A DNA stretch of 64,000 nt. Source: Elymus sibiricus. Taxonomy: Eukaryota > Streptophyta > Magnoliopsida > Poales > Poaceae. Shown here piece by piece: positions 21,664 to 32,504 of this stretch. Each line of letters opens with the position of its first letter. Position 1 is the first letter of the stretch. The position numbers were made by a program, and so were the translations under genes. Location of the stretch: assembly GCA_039707655.1 (NCBI GenBank), contig CM077668.1, positions 64,993,086 through 65,057,085 of the forward strand. The letters run 5' to 3'. The notes beneath the pieces were generated by a model. It was not told the origin of the DNA. It ran no database searches and saw only the letters and a list, made by a program, of their open reading frames with translations.

Positions 21664-22461
21664 TGTCAGAGGTAAATCCAGCAGATCTCAGGGTAGGGGA
21701 TCCTAAGATAGATGTCTTGGAATGATGGTAACCGGGACACAAGTTTTTATCCAGGTTCAGGCTCTCCGAAGAGGTAATACTCTACGTCCTGCTCTTTGTT
21801 TATTGCATTGTGGTGTGTATAGAGTACATGTGAACTACCATGAGATTACGATGTCTAAAACTTGATCTTATATGAGCCAGGACCCTCGGGTTATATAGAT
21901 AACTAGGGTTCCTAGGGTACATGATCCTAGTCGGCTACATACAAGGAGGTAGATTCCTCTAGTAATTCAGCATCTTGTCTTGTGCGCCAAGTCTTCTGGA
22001 ATCTTTCTTGTATGCGCCATGGGTTGTCCGATACGGCCCAGGACAGAACCGACATGGGTTCCTCAACCCAGCCCACCAGGTCGGGAGTCGACGTGGTGAC
22101 ATGTCCCTTAGCCGGGACATCATTAGTAGCCCATGAACCGGTCTTCAAGTCTGGCCACACCTCAGCTCATCCGAGTTGCTCTTCATCTTAGATCGCCGGT
22201 CTTCAAATTGGTTCAACGATAGGTTCCCCTTGCAGCCAAGCTCCATCACCGGACAACATCTGAGGTGACCAAAAGCACCCCTGTCTTCTGACAAGTGTTT
22301 GATTGCATCCGAGCCATAACTCGAGATGGCATCTTGGTCTTCCAAAATGGTTGAAGGAGTATGACCGAGCTGCACGCTGGAAAGTTTTCCAGCACAGCCG
22401 GTCTGTTGGCGTGAAGAATTCCCATGCACTTCAGTGATGGTTATCCGGTTTGGTTCTGACA
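21664..22461 (+). repeat. Worn Gypsy LTR-like sequence
   Basis: It starts TGTCAGAGG. It contains recognisable wheat-type Gypsy LTR phrases such as ATCCAGGTTCAGGCTCTCCGA and TACTCTACGTCCTGCTC, and a TATA-like GGTTATATAGATAAC at about 21890. Candidate right ends are 22293 (TCTGACA) or 22461 (TTCTGACA); neither gives a matching five-base duplication, so this may be a fragment, not a clean solo LTR. Frames within it are not genes. Confidence 0.55.
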
Positions 22462-22515
22462 ACACAGTATGGTCTTGTCAATGGGCCCACCTGGCCATGT
22501 GGTGTCCTTAACCTG

Positions 22516-23935
22516 TGATATGTCCCACATGTATCTACTTTTCCAAACACTTTTGCTCTTGTTTTGGACTCTAATTTGCATGATTTGAATGCAACTAACC
22601 CGGACTAACGCTCTTTTCAGCTGAACTACCATGGTGTTATTTTTGTGGAGAAATAAAAGTTCTCGGATTGGGCTGAAAATTTACGAAGAATATTTCTGGA
22701 ATATATAAAAATTATTGGCGAAAAGACCTGTTGGAGGGGGGCCACCCAGGAGCCACGAGCTCAGAGGGCGTGCCCACCCCCCCAGGGCACGCCTAGTGAG
22801 CTCGTGGGTCCCACAGACCTCCGTTAGCCCTAATTCCAACTCCGTAGGTACCGTCTCGCGGAGAAAAAAATCAGAGAGAAGGAATCATCACGTTTTACGA
22901 TACGGAGCCGCCGCCACCTCCTGTTCTTCATCGAGAGGGCTGATCTGGAGTCCGTTCGGGGCTTCGGAGAGGGGGATTCGTCACCGTCGTCATCATCAAC
23001 TGTCCTCCATCCACAATTGCATGATGCTCACCACTGGGTGTGAGTAATTACTTCGTAGGCTAGCTGGACGGTGATGGAGTTGGATGAGATTTATCATGTA
23101 ATCGAGTCAATTTGGTAGGGCATGATCCCTAGTATCTCCTATGTTCTTAGATTGATGTTGCTTTGACTTTGCTATGCTTAATGCTTGTCACTAGGGCCCG
23201 AGTGCCATGATTTCATATCTGAACCTATTATGTTTTCATGAATATAAGTGTATTTTGGATCGTATCTTGCAAGTTGTATGCACCTATTATGTGTTATGAT
23301 CCGTAGTCCCCAAGGTGACAATAATTGGGATTCACTCCGGTGATGACCGTAGTATGAGGAGTTCATGTGTTCACTATGTGTTAATGCTTTGTTCCAGTTA
23401 TCTGTTAAAAGGAGGCCTTAATATCCCTTAGTTTCCCTATGGACCCGGCTGCCACGGGAGGGCAGGACAAAAGATGTCATGAAAGTTCTTACTATAAGCA
23501 CGTATGACTATATACGGAATACATGCCTACATTGAATTGATGAATTGGAGCTATTGTGTATCGCTCTAGGTTGTGACTATTACATGATGAATGTTATCCA
23601 ACACAAATATCCATCGTTGATCCAATGCCTATGCTTTGCTCATATTGATCTTCGCTAAGTTAGTACTGTTGCTGCTGCTGTTACAATCACTACAAAACTG
23701 CTTCTGTTACTGTTCCGGTTACTACTGCTACTGTTACCGCTACTATCAAAACTATTAAACTACTGTGCAACTAAACACTTTGCTGTAGAAATACTATTTT
23801 CTAGGTGTGGTTGAATTGACAACTCAACTGCTAAGGCTCATAAATATTCTTTCGCCCCCCTTGTGTCGAATCAATAAATTGGGTGAAATACTACCCTCGA
23901 AGACTATCGCGATCCCCTATACTTGTGGGTTATCA
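22516..23935 (+). repeat. 5' LTR of element C
   Basis: It is 1420 bp, from TGATATGTCCC to GGGTTATCA. A palindrome with 11-base arms (22753-22763 and 22797-22807) stands about 240 bases in. At the place where related LTRs have a TATA box after the palindrome (about 22845) this copy reads GTAGGTACC, so the promoter may be damaged. Confidence 0.93.
22753..22807. repeat. GC-rich palindrome in element C 5' LTR
   Basis: Left arm CCACGAGCTCA (22753-22763) pairs perfectly with TGAGCTCGTGG (22797-22807). Inside it, GGGCGTGCCC and GGGCACGCC add further pairing. The same structure recurs at 51283-51335, 47480-47533, and in element D LTRs. Confidence 0.85.
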
Positions 23936-23946
23936 AGACCTTTTTC

Positions 23947-23964
23947 TGGCACCGTTGCCGGGGA
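23947..23964 (+). other. Primer binding site of element C (Athila type)
   Basis: TGGCACCGTTGCCGGGGA starts 11 bases after the LTR. It differs at one base from the TGGCGCCGTTGCCGGGGA typical of the Athila lineage, and places C in that lineage. Confidence 0.88.
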
Positions 23965-24016
23965 GCATAGCTTTATTTATTGAGTTCACTTGGGATTTAT
24001 ACATCTTCTTATCACT

Positions 24017-25088
24017 ATGAAGATTCTGAAAGATGCTAAGACTAAGATCGTACCCTCTAAGACGAGGGGAGGTAAGGAACTGCCATCTAGCTCTGCACTT
24101 GATTCACCTTCTGTTTTACGTAAACTTGCGACACCACCACCTATTATTCAATCTGATATGTCGCAAGTAATAAACACTGCTTCTGCTGGTAATGATATTC
24201 ATGCTGATGCTACCACTATGCTTGATAACACTATGCCATTAGGTGAATTCCTTGATGCTCAAATTGCTAAAGCTAAAGAATCTGAAATTACTGAAACTAC
24301 TGAATCACCTGTTACACCTAGCTCTCCTATTAGAACTACAATGCCTGAGATACCTGAGGGTTATGTTATGGATGGGGAGATAGCTAGAGAATTTCTTGCT
24401 TGTAATGATAGGTAGGATCTTAAGAAATTATTAAGTAAGCTGAAAGAAAAGGCTATGATTGAAAGAATGAAATATGATCCCAAATTTGCTACTTCTCCTA
24501 TCTTTGTTACTGATAAGGATTATGAATTCTCCATTGATCCTGAACTTATTACTTTGGTAGAATCCAATCCTTTTCATGGTTATGAATCTGAAACTGCCGT
24601 GGCACATCTCACTAAACTGAATGATATAGCCACCCTATTTGCTCATGAGGAAAAAATTCGCTACTATTACATTCTTAAGTTGTTTCCTTTCTCATTAAAG
24701 GGTGATGGTAAAGAATGGTTTAATACTCTTGCTCCTGGCTGTGTGCGTAGTCCCCAGGATATGATATATTACTTCTCTGAAAAATAGTTTCCTGCTCATA
24801 AGAAACAAACGGCCTTACAGGAAATTTATAACTTTGTGTAACTTGAGGAAGAGCATCTCCCTCAAGCTTGGGGGAGGCTTCTCCAATTACTAAATGCTTT
24901 GCTTGATCATCCTCATAAGAAAAATGAAATACTTGATATCTTCTATAATGGACTAACCGATGCATCTAGGGACTACCTAGATAGTTGTGCTGGTTGTGTT
25001 TTCAGGGAACGAACTGCTAAACAGGCACATGAATTATTAAATAATATGTTGAGAAATGCCAATGATTGGACACTTTCTGAACCACCAC
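24017..25088 (+). pseudogene. gag: Element C Gag, first part, with three nonsense codons, split by element D
   Basis: From the ATG at 24017 one frame continues to the insertion point of D at 25088 and resumes at 45475 in the same frame. It carries TAG at 24413, TAG at 24785 and TAA at about 24839, without frameshifts. The region around 24560-25010 is the retrotransposon Gag core (NPFHGYESETAVAHL, LFPFSLKGDGKEWF, ILDIFYNGL), which builds the capsid. Clean reading frame with only point nonsense suggests moderate age. The frame also contains one AAGCTTGGGGGAG box (24864-24876). Confidence 0.85.
24864..24876 (+). other. Polypurine-tract-like box inside element C gag
   Basis: AAGCTTGGGGGAG is identical to the box immediately before the 3' LTR (51033-51045). 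It is inside the Gag frame. Confidence 0.6.
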
Positions 25089-26653
25089 TGCTACTTGTAG
25101 CTTGCGTTGGTATTTCCGCAAAGAGGAAGGGATGATGCAGCACAGTAGAGATAAGTATTTCCCTCAGTTATGAAACCAAGGTTATCGAACCAGTAGGTGC
25201 ATCACACAACACCTCGTTAGCAGTACCTGCACACAAACAACAAACCCTTGCACCCAACGCAAACGAGGGGTTGTCAATCTCTCGGCGGTAAATTGCAAGA
25301 TTAAATTGTATGTGATAGATTGATAGATTGAAACAAAAATACAAAATAAAATAAATAAAAAGGAATGGCAGCAATAGTTTTAGGGTTTTAGTTATATGAT
25401 TTAGATAGACCCAGGGGCCATAGTTTTCACTAGAGGCTTCTCTCAAGAAAATAGCATACGGTGGGTAGACAAATTGCTGTTGGGCAATTGATAGAAAAGC
25501 AAATAATCATGACGATATCCAAGGCAATGATCATGTATATAGGCATCACATCCAAGATTAGTAGACCGACTCCTGCCTGCATCTACTACTAATACTCCAC
25601 ACATCGATCGCTATCTAGCATGCATCTAGTGTATTAAGTCCATAAAAGAACGGAGTAATGCCTTAAGAACGATGACATGATGTAGACAACATAAACTCAC
25701 GTATGAATAAACCCCATCTTTTAACCCTTAGTAGCAATGATACATACGTGTCATGTCCCTTTCTGTCACTGGGATTGAGCACCGCAAGATCGAACCCACT
25801 ACAAAGCACCTCTTCCCATGGCAAGATAAATCAACTCAGTTGGCCAAACCAAATTAATAGATCGGAGAAGAAATACGAGGCTATAATAATCATGCATAAA
25901 AGAGTGCAGCAAAGACTCAAATAATTTCATCGATAATCTGATCATAAACTCACAATTCACCAGATCCCAACAAACACACCGCAAAAAGTGATTACATCAG
26001 ATAGAACTCCAAGAACATCGAGGAGAACATTGTATTGAAGATCAAAAAGAGAGAAGAAGCCATCTAGCTACTAACTATGGACCCGAAGGTCTGTGGTAAA
26101 CTACTCACGCATCATCGAAAGGGCAGCAAGGTTGATGTAGAGCCCCTCCGTGATCGATTCCCCCTCCGGCAGATTACCGGAGAAGGCCTCCAGATGGGAT
26201 CTCTCTGGAACAGAAACTTGCGGCGGCGGAAAAAGTATTTCGTGGACTCCCCTGAGGGTTTCTGATTTTTTCTGAATTTATAGTGCTGGAATTAGGTCAA
26301 ACGGAGCTTTGTGGGACCCACGAGGCACCAAGGCACGCCTGCCCCCCCCCAAGCGCGCCCTGGTGGCTCGTGGGCCCCACCAGGGTCTTCTGGCCTCCTC
26401 CCAAAGATTCTAGTGTTTATCTTGGCCAATAAAAAATCTCCAAAAAGTTTCGCGGCATTTGGACTTCGTTTGGTATTGATTTTCTATAAAACAAAAACAG
26501 GGCAGAAAACAGCAACTGGCACTGGGCACTAAGTTAATAGGTTAGTCTCCAAAAATGATATATAATTGCTTTAAATGCTTATAAAAACATCCAAGATTGA
26601 TAATATAACAGCATGGAACAATAAAAAATTATAGATACGTTGCAGACGTATGA
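25089..26653 (-). repeat. 3' LTR of element D
   Basis: It is 1565 bp and nearly collinear with the right LTR. In element orientation it starts TCATACGTCTGC, where the family normally has TGATACGTCTCC, so the first dinucleotide has mutated from TG to TC. It ends CAAGTAGCA. A TATA-like CTATAAATTC (minus strand, about 26275-26285) follows the palindrome at 26317-26374. Confidence 0.92.
26317..26374. repeat. GC-rich palindrome in element D 3' LTR
   Basis: CCCACGAGGCACCA (26317-26330) pairs with TGGTGGCTCGTGGG (26361-26374) at 13 of 14 positions. It lies about 35 bases upstream, in element orientation, of a TATA-like box. The right LTR has its copy at 45134-45190. Confidence 0.82.
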
Positions 26654-26667
26654 GCATCCCCAAGCTT
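26654..26667 (-). other. Polypurine tract of element D
   Basis: AAGCTTGGGGATGC on the element strand directly abuts the 3' LTR, the expected site of plus-strand priming. Confidence 0.8.
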
Positions 26668-27976
26668 AATTCCTGCTCGTCCTCGAGTAGGTAAATGATA
26701 AAAACAGAATTTTTGATGTGGAATGCTGCCTAACATATTCATCACATATTCTTTTCTTTTGTAGCATGGACATTGGACTTGTATGATTCAAAGCAATAGT
26801 CTATAGTTTGACATCAAAATATAGATACTCAAGCATACTAACAAGCAACCATGTCTTTCAAAATATCAACGCTAAAGAAAGTTATCCCTAGCCCATTATG
26901 CTCAATCATTGATCCATCCATGAAACACACTCGAATATTAGCTACATCCAATGCACAAGTATGACAATAGTGCTCTCTAGTTGGTGCTTTATAAGAGAAG
27001 ATGGAGACTCAAGAAAAATAAAATTTGCATAAAAGTAAATAGATAGGCCGTTCGCAGAGGGAAGCAGAGATTTGTCAAATGTGACAGAGCTCAAAGCTTA
27101 AATTAAAGATAAAAATATTTTGAGAGGCATGCTTTTCCTGTCAACGAAAACGACCGAGAATTCCCAATATTTTCCATGCTAGACACATCATAGGCGGTTC
27201 CCAAACAGAAAGTAAAGTTTATTTCCTTTCCACCATTTCTTTCACAATCCATGGCTAGCCGTATCCACGGGTGCCCTCCATACCATCACTTTCCAAGGAA
27301 TTTTGTTGTTATTAATTTTGATTTCATTGTGGGACTGGGCATCCCTATTACCAACCATGCTCTCGTGCAATGACAAGTGAATAAACACTCATCATGAGAA
27401 TAACACACCTAGCATGGAAAATATTGGCCATCCCTACCGTTTCATGAGCGGTACGGGCACACAAAACCGAAAAATTATTTTGAAAATTAGAGTTGGCACA
27501 CACAAATTTACTTGGAACGGCATTGAAATACCGCATAAAGGTAGATATAGTGGACTCATATGGCATAACTGGGTTTAAGGATTTTGGATGCACAAGCAGT
27601 ATTTCCGCTTAGTACAAATGAAGGCTAGCAAAAGATTGAGAAGCAACCAACCAAAAAACGAAAACGGTCATAAACATGCATTGAACACAACTAACACCGA
27701 ATAATGCACCATAAGTAGGATATAATTTCTTTGCATAACTATTGACTTAACGTGCATGCATAGGGAATCACAAACCTTAACACGAATATTTTTACTTAAT
27801 CACAATTACTCACTAACATGACTCACATATCATCATCTCCATATCGCAAAACTATTGCAAGGAATCACACTTATCATATCCAATGATTTATATGAAAGTT
27901 TTTATTATATCCCCCTTGAATATTCATCACTTTGGGACCAAATTCATATCTTGTGCAAATTACCGTTACTATTATC

Positions 27977-28290
27977 AACTCTCAAAAAGATTTAAGTGAA
28001 GCAAGTGCAAATATTTCTTCAAAATTTCAATCTTATCAATTCTCAAAATAATATAAGTGAAGCATGAGAATTTATTTCTTCAAAATTTTAATCTTGTCAA
28101 TTCTCAAAATAATATAAGTGAAGCATGAGAATTCATTTCTTCAAAATTTCCATCAACTCTCAAAATAATGTAAGTGAAGCATGAGAGTTTATTTCTTCAA
28201 ATTTTAGCCACCACCGTGCTCAAAAAGATTTAAGTGAAGCACTAGAGCAACTGCCTAGCTCAAAAAATTTAACTGAAGCATATAGAGTAT
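27977..28290 (-). repeat. 61-bp imperfect tandem repeat in element D 3' region
   Basis: Four to five AT-rich units share CTCAAAATAATATAAGTGAAGC and TTATTTCTTCAAAATTT. The first units keep a 61-base period and the last are shortened. Confidence 0.85.
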
Positions 28291-28494
28291 TCTAACAAAT
28301 GATGATAAACATGTGGCTCTCTCAAGATAGGTGTGTTCAGCAAAGATGATTGTGATAAACTAAAAAGCAAACAAAGCAAAGAATCATATAATACAACACG
28401 CTCCAAGCAAAACACATATCATGTGACGAATAAAAATATAGCTCCAAGTAAAATTACCGATGGTTGTTAGAAGAAAGAGGGGATGCCTTCCGGG

Positions 28495-28565
28495 GCATCC
28501 CCAAGCTTAGACGCTTGAGTCTTCCTTGAATATTACCTTGGGGTGCCTTGGGCATCCCCAAGCTT
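28495..28565 (-). other. Two internal polypurine-tract-like boxes of element D
   Basis: AAGCTTGGGGATGC occurs on the element strand at 28495-28508 and 28552-28565, identical to the true tract at 26654-26667, about 1.85 kb further upstream in element orientation. Confidence 0.75.
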
Positions 28566-28786
28566 AGGCTTTTGCTACTCCTTATTCCTTCATCCATCAT
28601 GATCTCACCCAAAACATGAAAACTTCAATCACACAAAACTCAACAAAACCTTCGTGAGATCCGTTAGTATAACAAAATAAATCACTACTTAGGTACAGTT
28701 GCAAACCCATTCATATTTTATTTTTGCATTATACCTACTGTATTCTAACTTCTCCATGGCTTATACCCCCCGATACAATCCATAGT

Positions 28787-31700
28787 TGTGACGCCCCCGA
28801 CTTAATCGTGCACTAATCATACACGCAAATGCACACGATCAAGCCTAAGGACTCACGGGAAGATATCACAACACAACTCTAAACAAAATTAAAATAATAC
28901 AAGCTTTATAATACAAGCCAGGGGCCTCGAGGGCTCGAATACAAAAGCTCGAGTCATACAAGCATCAGCGGAAACAAAAGTATCTGGGTACAGACACAAA
29001 GTTAAACAAGGGTGCCTTAAGAAGGCTAGCACAAACAGCGACACTGATCGAAAAGGCGAAGGCCTCCTGCCTAGGGCCTCCGAACTACTCCTGGTTGTCG
29101 GGGATCTCCACGTCGAAGTAGGCTCCTCCAGGGATCTCCTGCTCCTGGGCGTCGTCGTCTGATCGCAGCAACCGGTATTGGGGAAAAGAATAGCAAAGCA
29201 ACCGTGAGTACTCATCCAAAGCACTCGCAAGACTGACATCAGAACTATACTACATATGCATCGGTATCAAAGGAATGGGGCTATATCTTTGGACTAAACT
29301 GCAGAAATGCCAGAACAGAGGGGGAGAGGCCTAGCCTAACGAAGACTAGCGTCTTGAAGCATTTCTTGCAGCATCAGAAGAGAGTAGATCAAAAGATATA
29401 TATAACATCAATCATATTTAGTAATACCCTGAGATCCTTCCTCGACTACCCTGCGAGAAAGTGATCACGAGAGCAGTAGTAACAGTTTAACATTGTCACA
29501 GTATCCATTTGTAGTTGTACCAGATCAGGATACAACTCTGAGCATCCTGTTACCCTGGACACGGCTATTCGAATAGATAACTTCCCTGCAGGGGTGCACT
29601 ACTATTACCCAACACGCTCGATTAACTCTGGCCGGACACACTTTATCGGGTCATGCCCAGCCTCGGCTGATCGACACGACGTAGTCCTACCTAGAGCTCA
29701 GCAGAGAGGTCCCCGCCGGTCTACATCCTAAGTGCTCAGGGGTCTTGGGCCCATCGCCCTTTGCACTCCGGGTCGTTGCGTGCAGGGTCAGCCTCACCAC
29801 GATGTGCCGGTGGTTATCTGCTGTCGCCCGGCCGCAATGCTGAACTGGACGTCTGACAAAGCTTTCGGCTGATACATACGGCGCCGAGGGCCCCATTAAA
29901 CTATTATCCCGCGTGGTGGTAGTGCGTATAGGCTAGTGGCCAACTCAGATCAAATACCCAAATCCGTTAGGCGTATTTAGTAACTCGCAGAGACGAACAG
30001 GGTTCCTGTCGCTCCGACTTGGTAATACACGGCTCGCAGGAGCTCTTGGAGCTGACCCGTCTTGTTTCAATTTCTCGCAGGCACTCTTGGAGCCGACCCG
30101 TCTTTAACATCGAGAGCTGTCGGGACTCAGGTCCATCTCTGACTGGATGGTACCACCAGCCCTCCAGCCTCGTAATAGTAAATGAATGTAGTAATGTAAG
30201 CATTTCCGTGATCCTCACCCAGAGTGATCACGCCCGATAACAAGCATGGCATACGGACAAGGGTGAAGGGCCACATATGAAACATACACACCTAACTAAG
30301 CATTATAGGGCAGCAGGTAAGATATCAATAGCAGGCGACAAAATCAGGTTATGCATCAGAATAGGATCTATTGGAGTAACAACAGAAGCAATACTAATGC
30401 AAGCATAAGAGAGAGAGAGAGTGGGCGATATCTTATGGTCAAGGGGGGTTTGCTTGCCTGGAAGCTCTGCTGAAGGGGGGAAGAAGGGTCGTCGGTGACG
30501 TAGTCGATCACAGGGGCGGCGTCGGTCTCGGGGTCTACCGGAAGAGAAGAGGGGAAGAAACAAATAAATACACGGCAAACAATGCAACACAAAGGCCTGA
30601 CAAGGTAGTATGCTATGCTAGGGGTGACCAATCGCAGTGACACACGTGGCAGACGAAACGGGAAATTAACTGGAACGTTTTCCCGGTTTTGGACATCTGT
30701 CAGATAGAAGAACCGGAGGGGAAGGTTCCATGTTTGCAGTGCTGGAGGCATCTGACAGGTATGTGTATGGCATAATCGGATTCTTCATATTTTTCTGATC
30801 ATTTTTCGCATATAAATTATTTTCATCCGAGTTACGGTTTAATTTATATGATTTTTCAAAGTTTTAATGTTTTTTCTGAATTTTCTGGAATTATTTTAAT
30901 TACTAAATCTGAATTATAAACAGTAATTGGAAATGCTATGTGTACCCAGCTTTGTACCCAGGCAGCACACACAGTGGCCGACTGGTGGGCCCGTTGACTG
31001 GGTCAACAGACCAGTCAACAGAGACTGACTGGTGGGCCCGAGTGCTGAGTCAGCACGCTGACTCAGCGGGGCTTATCCATTTAAACAGTAACTACGGCCC
31101 CACCTATCAGTGTTTATTTATTTAAAACATTTTGATTAGCTCTTAATTAAATGTGTGGGGCCCAGTGTCAGCGAGTCAGTGGGGGGTTAGATTAGTGCTA
31201 ATGACGGTGGGAGGGGGCACTCGTCAGTGGCCATGCCGGAGTTGGCACGGTGGTGCGCCGGCGGCATCGCCCGAATGCGGCGGCGGTGGTCGGATCTCTC
31301 CCTCCGTCGACCAAACAACCGGCGGATGGTCCCATTCAAACGAGCGCGTCGCCGCGCATCCACCCACGCCGCTGGTTTGTCCGGGGGACGACCAAGCCCG
31401 ACGGCAGCCGGAGCTCGGCCTCACGGTGAACGTCGACAGAGACGGCCAAACAGAGGGGGAAAAGGGGCGTTCCGTGCGGCAGCTCACCCTGATGGTGTTG
31501 CCGTGATCGGAGGGGGCCGGGGTTGCCAGAGTCGAGCAAGATGACGGCGAGGTTGGGGCAGCGGCCGAGGAAGGGGACGAGTCGATGGCGGCGAACGAGG
31601 GCCTCCCGGCTCGAGCTGGGGCTTGTCGTCGATGAAGAAGAGGATGGCGGTGCTTCTGGTCGGACTTGCGGAGCTCGGGGGTGGCCTCTGGCCGCGACGA

Positions 31701-32456
31701 AGGCGAGGTGCGGTGGCAGCTGCATCGGGTGCGGATGGGCAGAGAGGGGAGACAGGCGAGAGAGAGGGAGACGGGTGTGGGGATTATGGTCGTGCTAGGG
31801 TTCTCCTCTGGCGTAGGGGTTCGTGGCGCTCTTATCTTCTCGGCGGCGGGGACGGCGAGGTGGTCGGACGGCGATGACGGGCACTGGCGCGCGCGGCTCG
31901 GTCGGATGAGCAGTGAGGGAGGAGAGGACCCGGGGCGCTAGGCTGGGCCGGCTGGGCCAGCCACTGTGGCCTAAGGCCCAGTCTGGTCTAGTTCTTTTTT
32001 ATTTTCTAATTTTTGTATTAGGTTTAGCTACTGTTTTCTAATTGTTTAATGCACTTAGTTATTTTTGTTACATGTGAGACTTGTCACATAAATGCTTGGC
32101 AAAGCAATGATGATACACACATAGTTTGGAAATATTTTGAGTAGTTTAACTTTTTGTTTAAATTGAAAAGGGTTCAAATACATGCTGTTGGCACTGTTTC
32201 AAATGGGTTAGGGGCATTTTAATAATTCAAATAATATTGGTTTCAATTTTATAATTGCCTATGGATTATTTGTAAAATTATGAACTAATTTGTTTTAATT
32301 CTTGATCAACTTTTATTTTGACTTTATATTTGAATTTCACTTTAAATTGGAATTTGAAATGAGATATGAAACAGATGATGATTAAGCATTGTTAATCACA
32401 ATGACTTGGCATTATCCAAAAGGTGATTACTGTGCTTAATTACAGTGGGTGTTACA
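28787..32456 (-). repeat. 3' LTR of element E
   Basis: It is 3670 bp. In element orientation it starts TGTAACACCC and ends GGCGTCACA. About 31200-31940 is GC-rich and resembles a transcribed leader, flanked by AT-rich blocks. A duplicated phrase (CTCTTGGAGC plus GACCCGTCTT) occurs near 30040-30105. Relative to the other LTR it carries a 12-base tandem duplication near 31005 and lacks about 17 bases near 31385. Frames such as 30368-30751 are not genes. Confidence 0.93.
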
Positions 32457-32504
32457 ACTCTCATCCTCTAAAAGAAATTCTCGTCCCGAGAATTAAGAGG
32501 TAGG

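Larger units (their letters stand above)
26668..28786 (-). other. 3' noncoding region of element D
   Basis: Over 2 kb hold no clear gene. Two more AAGCTTGGGGATGC boxes lie at 28495-28508 and 28552-28565, and a 61-bp tandem repeat is at 27977-28290. About 27350-27605 aligns with 49975-50240 of element C; both can encode a peptide with NIFHA and VYSLVIARE. A small frame at 27348-27593 (81 residues) covers this peptide; whether it is translated is unknown. Element E inserted at 28786. Confidence 0.7.

Noticed and set aside
21664..22293. Clean solo LTR with TGTCAGA/TCTGACA ends
   Set aside because: Flanking five bases (TAATT and AGTGT) do not match, so I kept it only as a worn LTR-like sequence.
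22145..22632. Minus-strand frames between the worn LTR and element C
   Set aside because: They cross the LTR boundary of C at 22516 or lie in LTR DNA, and show no domain.
30405..30422. GA dinucleotide run in element E LTR
   Set aside because: Short simple repeat without further meaning; also present in the other LTR near 39127.
31153..31941. GC-rich Arg/Gly-rich and Pro/Ser-rich frames in element E LTRs, also at 39860-40696
   Set aside because: Overlapping frames on both strands in GC-rich LTR DNA; the minus-strand one may be transcribed leader but is not supported as protein.
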